The position numbers and the translations under genes were made by a program. Of a DNA stretch of 64,000 nt, positions 44,673 to 53,920 are shown piece by piece; positions within the stretch are counted from its first letter, which is position 1; every line of letters begins with the position of its first letter. The notes beneath the pieces are model-generated. The model worked only from the letters and a program-made list of their open reading frames with translations. It did no database searches and was not told the DNA's origin. Where the stretch lies: the NCBI GenBank assembly GCA_019057775.1, contig JAHLWT010000293.1, positions 1-64,000 of the forward strand, given 5' to 3'. The stretch comes from Promethearchaeota archaeon. Its GTDB lineage: Archaea > Asgardarchaeota > Lokiarchaeia > Sigynarchaeales > SOKP01.

Positions 44673-45866
44673 TTAAGTTGTGTGTAATTCTATTATATCA
44701 TTATCATTCAACACATAGTTTAATCCTACTTTTTTACGTTTTTGGCGTTCTCCTTCTCTGATGACTATAGCATGATCAAAGGATTCATAAAAACTTCGAT
44801 GAATTTTTATAGCCACTTCTTTAATAGTCGGATTTTCATCTAAAATCAATGGTTTTTCAGCCACTCTCCCAGAGCTCATGGTGTAAATCCTAATTTTTTT
44901 CAAAAATCTTAATACAATTTCTCCAAAATCTTGAGGAAAATTCTTTGTCCGAATACTTGTTCCTAAAATCAATGGAAATTTGTCTAAGTATTTTTGTTCA
45001 AGTTCAATGAAAGGATCTTTCGTATCTGGGAGATCTCCTTTAGTACCTATTAATAAGGTTTTTTTAAAAACAACAGAAGGAGTTAAAGCGTCAACAACTT
45101 GGGCAAGAGTAATCTCGCCATATATTTTAATATTGGCATTGCGTATACCATTTGCAATTACGACCTCCTTAATTTTTTCTGTCAGATCTTCTAAACCATT
45201 AATCCTTTTTGCTTCTTTAGTCATATATAGAACTTGTATTTTATTTGCCCCCGTTTTTTGAATCGTTATTGGAGGAGGAGGTATATTTATTCTTATTTCA
45301 GATTTTTGCAATTCATTTAGTAATAAATCCATTTGTCTTTTAGTATCTCTGGATAAATCAACACATATACACAGTAGATCACAAGATCGAATTTGAGAAA
45401 TTATTTCTTTACCATTCCCAACACCATCAGAAGCCCCTTTCATAATAGAAGGCATATCTACAATTTGATATCGGATATTATTATAATTATAAATACCTAT
45501 TTCTGGTATTGGTGTGAACTTACCAATTTTCTCCTTTGCTGCATTAGTTAAGTAATTTAATATGGATGTTTTACCTGTTCCAGGAGTTTGATAGCAACTT
45601 ATTAGAATTAATTGTATGCCTTCTTTTTTAATAGAAAATGGACTGACAACTTTCTGAGTACTTTTTTGCCTTTTTCTATGATCTTCCAACTCACGCCTCA
45701 TCTTAGCAAGACGGGAACGGTTTAAAGCGACAATATTTTCTGTTCCTTTATGTTTAGGGACTAGGGAAATAAATTCTTCTAACAATTTTATTTTTTCTTC
45801 TAAGGATCCAGCATCTAAATATTGTTGATATTTAGCACGAGCTTCTGAGCCGATATTTGAACTCAA
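44673..45866 (-). CDS. DRG/Obg-family GTPase with TGS domain
   Basis: 397 residues. N-terminal helical region (NRSRLAKMRRELEDHRKRQK) then a G domain: divergent G1 CYQTPGTGKTSIL (about 90-102), G3 DMPSIMKGASDGVGNG (DRG/Obg-type), G4 GTKGDL and G5-like GTSIRTK. The C-terminal TGS domain (about 320-397, with IKIHRSFYESFDHAIVIREG and VLNDNDIIELHTT) is an RNA/ribosome-binding beta-grasp. DRGs bind ribosomes with a Dfrp partner. The P-loop departs from the G-x-P-x-x-G-K-S/T consensus at its first Gly (Tyr-Gln), so nucleotide affinity may be altered. It follows a longin-like gene by 24 bases. Confidence 0.87.
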   Translation of the reverse strand: MSSNIGSEARAKYQQYLDAGSLEEKIKLLEEFISLVPKHKGTENIVALNRSRLAKMRRELEDHRKRQKSTQKVVSPFSIKKEGIQLILISCYQTPGTGKTSILNYLTNAAKEKIGKFTPIPEIGIYNYNNIRYQIVDMPSIMKGASDGVGNGKEIISQIRSCDLLCICVDLSRDTKRQMDLLLNELQKSEIRINIPPPPITIQKTGANKIQVLYMTKEAKRINGLEDLTEKIKEVVIANGIRNANIKIYGEITLAQVVDALTPSVVFKKTLLIGTKGDLPDTKDPFIELEQKYLDKFPLILGTSIRTKNFPQDFGEIVLRFLKKIRIYTMSSGRVAEKPLILDENPTIKEVAIKIHRSFYESFDHAIVIREGERQKRKKVGLNYVLNDNDIIELHTT

Positions 45867-45890
45867 AAATAAAAACCCTATATTTTTTGA

Positions 45891-46346
45891 TTAAAATATT
45901 GATCGAAATCGATCCTCAGTCTTTAGTTTCAGGTCTCCAAGAATTTCATCAATCCTACTCTCACATTTTTTAAAGTACTTAGGTTTTTTAGAGAAGATGT
46001 CATTAAGAGAAAAACGGTTTAGAAAATAGGAGACAATATCATTTAAATAATGTTTAACTACTTCTGCATCTGTTTCTTTTTCAATTATTGCGAATGACAA
46101 AAGTGGCTGTTTATTATCGACATCTTTGCCTGGTAATGCTATCATTTCACAATAGCAAACTAACTTAAAGGAAGCTAAACTAATGACATTTATATCATCT
46201 CCGAATACTTCGGTAGTAAAACTTTCTAGGGCTGTTAGAAATCCAGCTCTTAAGTTTGGATCTAATAAATTATCTGAAGATGAATAATATTTGATCTCAA
46301 CAAGACTCCGCATTCCTACATTTATCCCAACTTCAAGAATTGCCAT
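45891..46346 (-). CDS. Longin-like domain protein upstream of DRG-type GTPase
   Basis: 151 residues. The order strand-strand-helix (SLVEIKYYSS, LRAGFLTALESFTTEVFG), strands (VISLASFKLVCYCEMIAL, LLSFAIIEKETDA) and two C-terminal helices (VVKHYLNDIVSYFLNRF) fits a longin-like alpha/beta domain, as in the protein at 15005-15421. Roadblock-like is the alternative. It is the first gene of a two-gene unit with the DRG-type GTPase, which suggests a GTPase-partner pair (inference). No membrane anchor or prenylation site. Confidence 0.58.
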   Translation of the reverse strand: MAILEVGINVGMRSLVEIKYYSSSDNLLDPNLRAGFLTALESFTTEVFGDDINVISLASFKLVCYCEMIALPGKDVDNKQPLLSFAIIEKETDAEVVKHYLNDIVSYFLNRFSLNDIFSKKPKYFKKCESRIDEILGDLKLKTEDRFRSIF

Positions 46347-46446
46347 ATTTCAGAAGTATACCTTTAACCTAACTAAGAATTATTTCATTATGTGTTATTT
46401 CTAAGTATAATTAAATTTTTAATTCTTTTTTTTTTTAAAACTTTAT

Positions 46447-47310
46447 TTAATATAATTTTAATTGTTTTTTATATGCTAAATATGTATTTTGCATTAGGAA
46501 TGCTACTGTAAGAGGTCCTACACCACCAGGGGAAGGCGTTATTTTCGAACATTTATTGATTACTCCTTCGAAATCAACATCTCCGCACAAATTCCCACTA
46601 ACTCTATTAATACCCACATCAACTATAATGGCTCCTTCTTTTATCTTATCTTTAGTAATAAACTTTGGTTTTCCAACAGCCACTATCAAAATATCAGCAT
46701 TTTTAATATGTGTATCAATATCTCTTGTTGATGTATGACATATAGAGACAGTCGCGTTTCTTTTTAATAACATAAAGATAAGTGGTTTTCCCACTAGATT
46801 AGATCTATTGATAATAACTACTTCTTTTCCTCTGAGATCAACTTTATAAAACTCCAGTAGCTTAATAATACCTTTAGGTGTACATGGTGCTAATTCTTCT
46901 TCATAATTAAAAAGTTTACCTTTAGTTGCTGAGTTTGCTCCATCTACGTCTTTTGAGGGAACTATGTAATCAACAATTTCTGAGGTTTTAGCTCTTAAAT
47001 TTTCAGGTAAAGGCAATTGAAGTAAAATCCCATGTATATTAGGATCATTATTATATTTTAATATCTCCCCTATTAATTGGTTCAATGGGATGTTTTCATT
47101 TAGTTCTCTAATTATTGATTTAATTCCTACTTTTTCACAGGTCTTACGTTTTATGTTGACATATACTAACGAACTGGGATTATTTCCTACGATTAATGTA
47201 ACTAATTTTGGAATTACTCCTGTTTTTTCTACTAACTTGCTAATTTTTCCTCTTAATTCTAAATTTAATATATTAGCTAACTTTTTTCCATCTAATATTT
47301 TATCTTTCAT
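46447..47310 (-). CDS. folD: Methylenetetrahydrofolate dehydrogenase/cyclohydrolase FolD
   Basis: 287 residues, normal for FolD. Landmarks: LVTLIVGNNPSSLVYVNIKR (with the conserved Y-x-x-x-K catalytic pair, about 50-54), GILLQLPLPENL, PSKDVDGAN and the Rossmann segment VVIINRSNLVGKPLIFMLL, with PGGVGPLTVAFLMQNT at the end. Catalyses interconversion of methylene-, methenyl- and formyl-tetrahydrofolate. It supplies formyl-THF needed by the PurH transformylase encoded at 57993-59594. Stands alone. Confidence 0.95.
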   Translation of the reverse strand: MKDKILDGKKLANILNLELRGKISKLVEKTGVIPKLVTLIVGNNPSSLVYVNIKRKTCEKVGIKSIIRELNENIPLNQLIGEILKYNNDPNIHGILLQLPLPENLRAKTSEIVDYIVPSKDVDGANSATKGKLFNYEEELAPCTPKGIIKLLEFYKVDLRGKEVVIINRSNLVGKPLIFMLLKRNATVSICHTSTRDIDTHIKNADILIVAVGKPKFITKDKIKEGAIIVDVGINRVSGNLCGDVDFEGVINKCSKITPSPGGVGPLTVAFLMQNTYLAYKKQLKLY

Positions 47311-47406
47311 GATATACTTCGGGTAAAAAAAAGCAGTTAAACGGAAATATATTATAATTTCGATTATAAAGCACTAATTACAATCACTATTAAGAATTAA
47401 AAAGAT

Positions 47407-48504
47407 TTATATTCTTCTTTTTTTCCACATTAACACAGAAATAGCAATAACTAAAGATGTAACCACTATTACTATTCCTAAGATCCAGAAATTAAATTCT
47501 ACCATCCAAATTTCTTGTTTTAATTTTGAGAGACTTGGATTTAGTATTTTTAAAGTTTCAAAAGCATAATACGAGCTCGTCACTGAAGACAATTTTTGTT
47601 GATATGCTTCAGTATTATCTACAAATCCTCCATCTAGGACATTTTGATGATCTAAGACCCACTCAATTGTTGCATCGATGTTTAACTCATCTTCATCAAG
47701 TAAAGATAAAATTTTTGTACAGAAATATGTACTACTTAATAGGGCAAAAGTAGCTATTTCATCGGGTGCATATCCTCCAAAATTGTTGACATCAGCTGAA
47801 TTCATTATATATAAAGAATTTATGTAATTAACAGTTTTATTAAGATCGATTAAACTGTCTAAGTTTTCAAATTCATCTAAAACCAAAATTGCATAGTAAG
47901 TACTAGTTAATGTTGATGGCAGATTAGAATTTCCTCCAAATCCTCCATCTCCATTATAGCAAGATAATACCCAACTTTGGTGAAGTGTTATATTTGGTAT
48001 TAGTTGATCAATTAATCGAAATAGTTGAATTACATAAAAAGTTGAAATAATATTAACAGACGAAGATGTATTGGAAAAAGAAAATCCTCCATCCAATTGT
48101 TGAGTTCCATTAATAAAAATCGAAATTTTTTTCAATAAACTTGATTCAAATGAATATTCTAGTAAATTGAGGGATTTTATTAGATAATACAAATCATATA
48201 AATTAATCTCATCACCATCAAGCATAGTATTTATATTTTGTTTCAGAGTTTCTTGAAGTTGCTCCACATCGCTTGGCCTCACACCATAATAATCTAAAAT
48301 ATCAATAGCGAACACAGTGGCTTCTAAAGAAACTTCTCCCTCATCGCTGATTCCATTAGAAAAACCGTTAGTTTCAATTTCAGTATCCAAGATGAAATCT
48401 CTTAAATATCCGTTTCTTGTTTTAGCTAACACACTTGGAATTACACTAATAATAATAAAAAATGCTAAAAAGATGAGAATTAAATTTCTATATTTGTTTC
48501 TCAA
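47407..48504 (-). CDS. Exported protein with prenyltransferase-like alpha/alpha-toroid repeats
   Basis: 365 residues. A signal peptide (LILIFLAFFIIISVIPSVLA, about 9-28) and a C-terminal membrane anchor (ILGIVIVVTSLVIAISVLMW, then KKRRI) show a surface-anchored exoprotein. In between are repeats with the prenyltransferase/squalene-cyclase pattern: QQLDGGFSFSNTSS, YNGDGGFGGNSNLPSTLTST, DVNNFGGYAPDEIATFALLS, NVLDGGFVDN, each followed by a helix with TFYVIQL/TYYAILVL. The zinc ligands of prenyltransferase beta subunits (D, C, H) are not evident, so catalysis is doubtful. Probably a surface-binding protein. Lies 140 bases downstream of the actin-related gene. Confidence 0.72.
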   Translation of the reverse strand: MRNKYRNLILIFLAFFIIISVIPSVLAKTRNGYLRDFILDTEIETNGFSNGISDEGEVSLEATVFAIDILDYYGVRPSDVEQLQETLKQNINTMLDGDEINLYDLYYLIKSLNLLEYSFESSLLKKISIFINGTQQLDGGFSFSNTSSSVNIISTFYVIQLFRLIDQLIPNITLHQSWVLSCYNGDGGFGGNSNLPSTLTSTYYAILVLDEFENLDSLIDLNKTVNYINSLYIMNSADVNNFGGYAPDEIATFALLSSTYFCTKILSLLDEDELNIDATIEWVLDHQNVLDGGFVDNTEAYQQKLSSVTSSYYAFETLKILNPSLSKLKQEIWMVEFNFWILGIVIVVTSLVIAISVLMWKKRRI

Positions 48505-48646
48505 TTAATAAAACCTATTTAAAATTTTAATTTGTTAAATTTAGCTTGAAATTAAAAATTATCTGTCTTAATTGAAAATTAATGTAATAACGTAATTTTC
48601 AAGAATTACTTTAAAACAATGAAGAAAATGAGTTATAAGCTTTTTA

Positions 48647-50164
48647 TTAAAGTATTTCACTAATATCTCTATACAATAATTCTTTATTTGTTTGAAATTG
48701 TTCATAGGTTATAAATAATTGCTGAAATGAATGTAAGCTTCCCAGTATTGCCGCTCCATTAAAAATCGCAAGCTGAAGATTATCAGGAACAAAAAATTTC
48801 AATACTTTATTGTCTTTTTTAAGCATTTCGGAAAATTCTAAAGGAGGAGCTACTTGATTTAAATCTTCTAGGATTTTATTTGATTCCAAAATTTCTAGAG
48901 GTTTTCCACAATATGGACAAAAGAGTGAGTTTGTATCCGATACATCTTTCTTGCAATTTGAACATTTTCCCCTAACAACCTTTTTTTTATCGCTTGATAA
49001 TCCAATCTTTATCTCAGGTAAAACCAATCTTCCTCCACATGAAGGACATAGTTGTTTTCCATCACTCAGATCGATAAAAGCGCCACAATGTTGGCATGTA
49101 TCTTCTTTCTTTTTTGAGATTTCAACCGCTTGAAGCTTAATTAATTCAGTTTTGACTTCAGAGAGAGGTGTTATTGATTTTGGTATTTTACCTAGTTGAG
49201 GGAGTAATGAATTTAACTCTGACTCAAATCGTTCTTCAAATCCACTATAAGATAGGTTTCCTCCAGAAATAACAGTATGAGATAAAAGTTCATTCCAATA
49301 GCCATTATCGACCCTTTGTAAACATGAAATTACAGCTTGTGGTAAACTCATAACATTTCCATGCCCTACCATTCCAGGATTGAACAAAACTTCAGGAGCT
49401 TGATGAAGTATTGAATTATTTATATTAATGGTTGATCCATCTGGCATAGATATATTAAACATTTCACTTGATTTAGGAGGATCATTTGGATTAATGATAA
49501 AATAACAATTCTTTTCTTTGATTTCTTTTATGATTTCATCAACCGCACTTGATGTGATATTCACACCTTCCCTCATAAAAAGATTTTTCAAATTTTGATT
49601 AACATCTGTACCTGCTAAATTAAGTTTTTGAACCGCATGCTGGATTATCTGCCCGTTTATAATTGGAACTACCCAAGAAAGGCCGTCTCCCGATTCAATT
49701 ACTAATCCAGTTGTTAAACCAACACTAAACAATGAGAGCAATGGTGTTTGCATCATCATAAGGCTCTTAACACGATGAGTTTCTAAAAATAACCTTGCTA
49801 TATACTCCTTCGTTTCTCCATGCAGAAAAGGTGCTTCGCAGTAAAAAATGGGATAATTTGTAAGATCATCAATTCTTAAAAGAGAATAGAAAATATAGTT
49901 TAAAATTTCATAATAACTGTCCCAATCAGTAATTTCCCCTCTCTGAATGGGATGATTAATTTTTAAAACGCCACGCATTTTAGAAACATCGTTCCCAACA
50001 TATATGCTTCTTGCACTTACATCAACCATCACGGATTTATATTTTTCGGTTCCTGTAATGCATGGAAATACAAACCTAGGGCCAGGTTCTCCCGCAAATC
50101 CAATTTTTACATATGCAGAACCAATGTCAATAATAATTGGTGTTCCAACTATGGGTAGAGCCAT
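48647..50164 (-). CDS. Actin-related protein with inserted double zinc ribbon
   Basis: 505 residues. Actin fold: phosphate-1 IIDIGSAYVKIGFAGEPGPR (11-30), IQRGEITDWDSYYEILNYIF (73-92), phosphate-2 ESGDGLSWVVPIINGQ (157-172), adenosine-binding VISGGNLSYSGFEERFESEL (298-317) and the C-terminal NGAAILGSLHSFQQLFITY (469-487), which closely tracks actin. Between residues ~325 and ~455, where actin has a short link to its C-terminal strand/helix, there are two zinc ribbons: C357/C360-C373/C376 and C401/C404-C416/C419. The insertion belongs to the same uninterrupted frame. ATP-binding residues look intact. Likely cytoskeletal or chromatin/complex-associated; the insertion may bind protein or nucleic acid. 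Confidence 0.9.
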   Translation of the reverse strand: MALPIVGTPIIIDIGSAYVKIGFAGEPGPRFVFPCITGTEKYKSVMVDVSARSIYVGNDVSKMRGVLKINHPIQRGEITDWDSYYEILNYIFYSLLRIDDLTNYPIFYCEAPFLHGETKEYIARLFLETHRVKSLMMMQTPLLSLFSVGLTTGLVIESGDGLSWVVPIINGQIIQHAVQKLNLAGTDVNQNLKNLFMREGVNITSSAVDEIIKEIKEKNCYFIINPNDPPKSSEMFNISMPDGSTININNSILHQAPEVLFNPGMVGHGNVMSLPQAVISCLQRVDNGYWNELLSHTVISGGNLSYSGFEERFESELNSLLPQLGKIPKSITPLSEVKTELIKLQAVEISKKKEDTCQHCGAFIDLSDGKQLCPSCGGRLVLPEIKIGLSSDKKKVVRGKCSNCKKDVSDTNSLFCPYCGKPLEILESNKILEDLNQVAPPLEFSEMLKKDNKVLKFFVPDNLQLAIFNGAAILGSLHSFQQLFITYEQFQTNKELLYRDISEIL

Positions 50165-50266
50165 TTTCTATCAATGTTAAAATTTTTTTGCTGATACCTA
50201 TTAATAATCTAAAATTAATGATTTTTATTATTTTTTTATAACAATTATAAATAAGATTTCTTTTAA

Positions 50267-50695
50267 TTATTTTTTCAAAATATATTCGAATAATTTTTTT
50301 AAGATTTCATTTTGTAAGACTAAACCAATCAACTCATTATTTTTATTGACGACAGGTAATCGTTGAATTTTTTTGCTAAACATCTTTTCTAAAACAAATA
50401 ATAATGTATTGTTCTCTTTAACTGTAAATGGTTCTGGCGTCATCAAATCTTTAACTGTTGTCTTTGATGATTCTAAGCTTACGGCAAATCTAGCTAAACG
50501 TATATCACGCTGCGTAATAATTCCAATTAATTTTTGATTTTTGTGGTCTTTTATTACGGGAAGGCCTCCAATATTTTTCCTTACCATCAACAGCTCTGTT
50601 GCGCTTATTTTTTCATCTGGTGTGGCATATAATGGATCTTTTACCATAATTTCTGATACTTTTATTTCACTCAACTGTTTTAGACGGTCTTCCAT
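50267..50695 (-). CDS. CBS-domain pair protein
   Basis: 142 residues containing two CBS domains (about 12-66 VSEIMVKDPLYATPDEKISA, and 81-138 VKDLMTPEPFTVKENNTLLF). CBS pairs bind adenosine nucleotides and act as energy or metabolite sensors. The motif GIITQRDIRLA fits a ligand-binding strand. No enzyme domain is attached. It is on the same strand as, and just after, the ModE-like gene (50 bases) and before the actin-related gene. Confidence 0.88.
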   Translation of the reverse strand: MEDRLKQLSEIKVSEIMVKDPLYATPDEKISATELLMVRKNIGGLPVIKDHKNQKLIGIITQRDIRLARFAVSLESSKTTVKDLMTPEPFTVKENNTLLFVLEKMFSKKIQRLPVVNKNNELIGLVLQNEILKKLFEYILKK

Positions 50696-50745
50696 GTTAA
50701 AACCACTTAATACGCATAATCATTTTTAGAATTAAAATATATTTA

Positions 50746-51132
50746 TTAGCCAATTCTCTTTGACTCTTTGAGTTTCTTCTCAATTAATTCAATTTCCTTG
50801 GAATATTCAATATATTTATCTAATATATATTTACCCCATTCATTTAATTTTACCCAGCCTCCACCGCCTCGTCCTCCTTTACCTGTTATTATAATAGGGT
50901 GTCCAGTTCGTTTCTCTATTCGCTTTAATATATTCCAGGCATATTTATATGAATATCCACATTCTTTCGCTGCTTGTGTTAATGACCCTTCTTCATTGAT
51001 CTTAATATTTTCTAATAATTTTGCCCAACCTGAACCCAATATACTTGTATTTTCAAATTCCAGCCAAAATTTTATCCCAAAGCTTATATTAGATTTTAAC
51101 GATTCGATATCGATATCGGGATCGTCTTCCAT
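50746..51132 (-). CDS. ModE N-terminal-type (LysR-like HTH) regulator
   Basis: 128 residues. The ModE DNA-binding domain is seen as INEEGSLTQAAKECGYSYKY, AWNILKRIEKRTGHPIIITG, KGGRGGGGWVKLNEWGKYIL (about 45-105), with the glycine-rich wing typical of ModE. The C-terminal Mop (molybdate-binding) domains are absent, as in many archaeal single-domain versions, so ligand sensing would need a partner. It probably regulates molybdate/tungstate-related genes or the adjacent CBS gene. Confidence 0.85.
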   Translation of the reverse strand: MEDDPDIDIESLKSNISFGIKFWLEFENTSILGSGWAKLLENIKINEEGSLTQAAKECGYSYKYAWNILKRIEKRTGHPIIITGKGGRGGGGWVKLNEWGKYILDKYIEYSKEIELIEKKLKESKRIG

Positions 51133-51330
51133 ATTATATTTGAAAAACGCATTAAAAAAAAGCTTTTAGCTAATTACTTGTGAATTTTGGAATAAACATA
51201 AAGTGTGAATATAAATGAAATACTAATTTGTGGTTTTTAAGCCATTGTAATGATCAAGCCTGAACTCAAGAGAAAAACATTAAAGTAAGGTTTATTTTAT
51301 CTCTTTAAAACATTAATACGGTTTTAGACA

Positions 51331-52080
51331 ATGTTCTTATCTAGTGAAGACTCTGAAAAAAGGGGTAAGGAAGTTATCAAAAATCTATATTACTTTTCAG
51401 AAAATTTAATGCTGGATTGTAATCAGTACGTAATATTAGATCCGGATTCGAATGAATTGGCATTATTCGATGCAGGAAATGGTATTTCTCTTAAGGGATT
51501 ATTTAGAGGAATGGAAAAATTAAAACTTGACTATAATGACATAACGAGAATATATTTAACTCACGAGCACGTTGATCATGTTCTAGGGTTATACCCTTTA
51601 ATGAAAATTCTAAATAACAATCCACCAGAGATTTACGCGTTTGGGGAAACTGTTAATGTTTTGAGAAAGGGAGAAGAATCTCAGATTTGTCCTGATATTC
51701 TTGGAATAGATCTTCAGATGTTTGGAATTGAGATAATTCCTTTAAGTGTTAATGATTTGTCTAATAAATGTGAGGTGAAAATCACAGCAGATTTTACTTT
51801 TCAAATTCTTCATACTCCAGGTCATTCTCTAGGGTCAATATGTTATTATGATTTAAAAGAAAAAGTATTAATCCCGGGAGATTTAGTCTTTACCGGAGGT
51901 AGTTTTGGAAGATATGATTTTCCTGGTGGATCATTAAATAAATTAATTGATTCCATTAAATCAGTAAATAACTTAGATGTGAAACACCTTCTTCCAGGAC
52001 ACATGGGAATTAGTGATAACGGAAACCAACAAATTGAACTTTCATATAGGATGATTCAATCAATTGGAAGTTTCTACTAA
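51331..52080 (+). CDS. MBL-fold metallo-hydrolase
   Basis: 249 residues. Metal-site motifs: YLTHEHVDHVLGL (H-x-H-x-D-H, about 74-86), LHTPGHSLGSICYYD (His), LIPGDLVF (Asp) and LLPGHMGIS (His). The family includes glyoxalase II, lactonases and RNA-processing nucleases; the compact size (no beta-CASP domain) excludes a CPSF-type nuclease. NQYVILDPDSNELALFDAGN is the usual first strand pair. Substrate unknown. Divergent from the ModE-like gene. Confidence 0.9.
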   Translation: MFLSSEDSEKRGKEVIKNLYYFSENLMLDCNQYVILDPDSNELALFDAGNGISLKGLFRGMEKLKLDYNDITRIYLTHEHVDHVLGLYPLMKILNNNPPEIYAFGETVNVLRKGEESQICPDILGIDLQMFGIEIIPLSVNDLSNKCEVKITADFTFQILHTPGHSLGSICYYDLKEKVLIPGDLVFTGGSFGRYDFPGGSLNKLIDSIKSVNNLDVKHLLPGHMGISDNGNQQIELSYRMIQSIGSFY

Positions 52081-52203
52081 TTGTTAATATTTTGTTCGGT
52101 TTGATTCATATAAACCTGTTCATTGTACGATAGTTTTAAGAAGTGGATTATCTATTCAACCTATGTAAAAAATTTTATTAAGATAAAAGAGAATTGGATT
52201 AAC

Positions 52204-53019
52204 ATGAACGCAGAAAGCGAAATGGAAGAAGAACTATCAGAAGATGAAAAAGAAGAGAAAGAAACAATAGAAGGTGTAATAGAAGAAGTACTATTAGAAG
52301 ATGAAAAAGAAGAGAAAGAAACATTAGAAGGTGAAAAAGAAGAAGAACTATTAGAAGATGAACAAGAAAAGAAAATATTAGAAATTGATGAGGTAGTTAT
52401 ACGTAGCTACCCAAAAGCGATTTTCTTTTCTCCATTATTTCTCTGTTCTATTATTATTTGGATTATTCAAGCATTTCTGCCAGATTTGAATTCGTGGTTG
52501 GGATCAATTTGGGTGATTATTTTTTTCTCAAACCTTACTGTAGTAGCTCTAGATTTTCCATCGTACAGGGTTCTTATTTTAATTTTAGGAATTGTCATTA
52601 TTGTACTGCTTTTAATTTTCCTTGGTCTGGTACCAACGTTAGAAGAAATAGGAACTATTAGTGAGAACCTAAATATTGGTTTAGCAGCGGAATTCTATAT
52701 GATAATGACAATTGTAATAGGATTAGTTCTTGGTTTAATTTTTATTAGTTCAAGATTTGATTATTACCGCATCGAAAGAAACGAGATAATTCATAAAAAA
52801 GGTATTTTTTCTACAAACATAGAACGATATCCCACGAGAGGTGTTCGAATTAAACAATCCGTACCAGATTTATTTGAATATCTAATGTTTAGAGCAGGTT
52901 CTTTAACATTACTATTTGCCAAAGGAGAAATAGTACATTTAAACACGGTAATTAATATTAAAAAAAAAGCCGAGCAAATTGATTACATTTTAAGCAGCAT
53001 GCATGTAATTATCGACTAA
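52204..53019 (+). CDS. Membrane protein with bPH2 domain and acidic repeat N-terminus
   Basis: 271 residues from ATG 52204 (a TTG at 52123 would add 27). The N-terminal ~65 residues are an acidic repeat region (EDEKEEKETIEG, LEDEKEEKETLEGE, LEDEQEKK). Then IRSYPKAIFFSPLFLCSIII starts a block of four hydrophobic segments. The C-terminal ~75 residues (YYRIERNEIIHKKGIFSTNI, YPTRGVRIKQSVPDLFEYLM, FRAGSLTLLFAKGEIVHLNT) form a bacterial PH-like (bPH2/DUF304) domain facing the cytoplasm. Function unknown; the family may bind lipids or proteins. Paralog of the next gene. Confidence 0.75.
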   Translation: MNAESEMEEELSEDEKEEKETIEGVIEEVLLEDEKEEKETLEGEKEEELLEDEQEKKILEIDEVVIRSYPKAIFFSPLFLCSIIIWIIQAFLPDLNSWLGSIWVIIFFSNLTVVALDFPSYRVLILILGIVIIVLLLIFLGLVPTLEEIGTISENLNIGLAAEFYMIMTIVIGLVLGLIFISSRFDYYRIERNEIIHKKGIFSTNIERYPTRGVRIKQSVPDLFEYLMFRAGSLTLLFAKGEIVHLNTVINIKKKAEQIDYILSSMHVIID

Positions 53020-53227
53020 ATACCATAATTGGAGAAATTTACGAATATTAAGGAGAATCATCATTATTTCTTGAATTCTTTAGTGAAAAATAGCGGAGTT
53101 TAAGTCAAGTATAAAATTAATCAAACAACTTTAATCTCAAATATACTAATATTTAAATAACACATCTATCTATTATTTTTATAATCCTCTTTAAATTATA
53201 AAAAAAAAAATTAAGTGATAAGTATAC

Positions 53228-53887
53228 ATGTCTGAAAAAAAAGCTAAGCACGCCAGCGAGATCTATATACGTTCTTATCCAAAAATTATCTTTTTCTGGC
53301 CCTTGTTAATAACCAGCATAGTATTGTGGATAATTCAGGCTCTTACTGATCCTTCCTCCACTTTAGGTTATGTATGGTTAATAGTGTTCTTCATAAATAT
53401 ATTTGTGACTGCTTTCGATTTCTCATCAACGAAATTCTTTGTGTTGGTTTTAGCCATTTTAATTGTTGTTTTACTCTTGGTTTTCATGGTATTGCCAAAT
53501 TTTACATTTGATATCACCGGGTTTAAACTCAATTTAATGTTACCATGGGATTTTTATATGGTAATGACAATAATTCTAGTTTTTATATTAGGGATAGTTA
53601 TTATAAGCACTAGATTTGAGTATTATAAAATCGAACGGAACGAGATCATTCATAAATCTGGTATTTTTAGCACAGCTGAGAGATTCCCTGTCAAATCACT
53701 TCGATTTAAGAAGGAAATCCCCGATGTATTTGAATTCTTTTTGCTGAGAGCTGGAAAGTTTACGATAATGCCGGGAAGGGCTGATGAGGTTATGATCTTA
53801 AATACTGTTCTCAACATCAATAAAGTAGAAAAGCATTTAGATTGGCTTCTTAGTCACGTCTCTGTGGAACCTGATGAAATAGACTAA
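53228..53887 (+). CDS. Membrane protein with bPH2 domain (paralog)
   Basis: 219 residues. Same architecture as the preceding gene without the acidic repeats: IYIRSYPKIIFFWPLLITSI, four hydrophobic segments, then FEYYKIERNEIIHKSGIFST, FPVKSLRFKKEIPDVFEFFL, LRAGKFTIMPGRADEVMILN and a final helix. Clearly a tandem duplicate; 208 bases separate them. Both likely sit in the cytoplasmic membrane with the PH-like domain inside. Followed by a long T-tract. Confidence 0.78.
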   Translation: MSEKKAKHASEIYIRSYPKIIFFWPLLITSIVLWIIQALTDPSSTLGYVWLIVFFINIFVTAFDFSSTKFFVLVLAILIVVLLLVFMVLPNFTFDITGFKLNLMLPWDFYMVMTIILVFILGIVIISTRFEYYKIERNEIIHKSGIFSTAERFPVKSLRFKKEIPDVFEFFLLRAGKFTIMPGRADEVMILNTVLNINKVEKHLDWLLSHVSVEPDEID

Positions 53888-53920
53888 TAAAAATTAGAAA
53901 TTGAAGCAAAATATTAAAGC

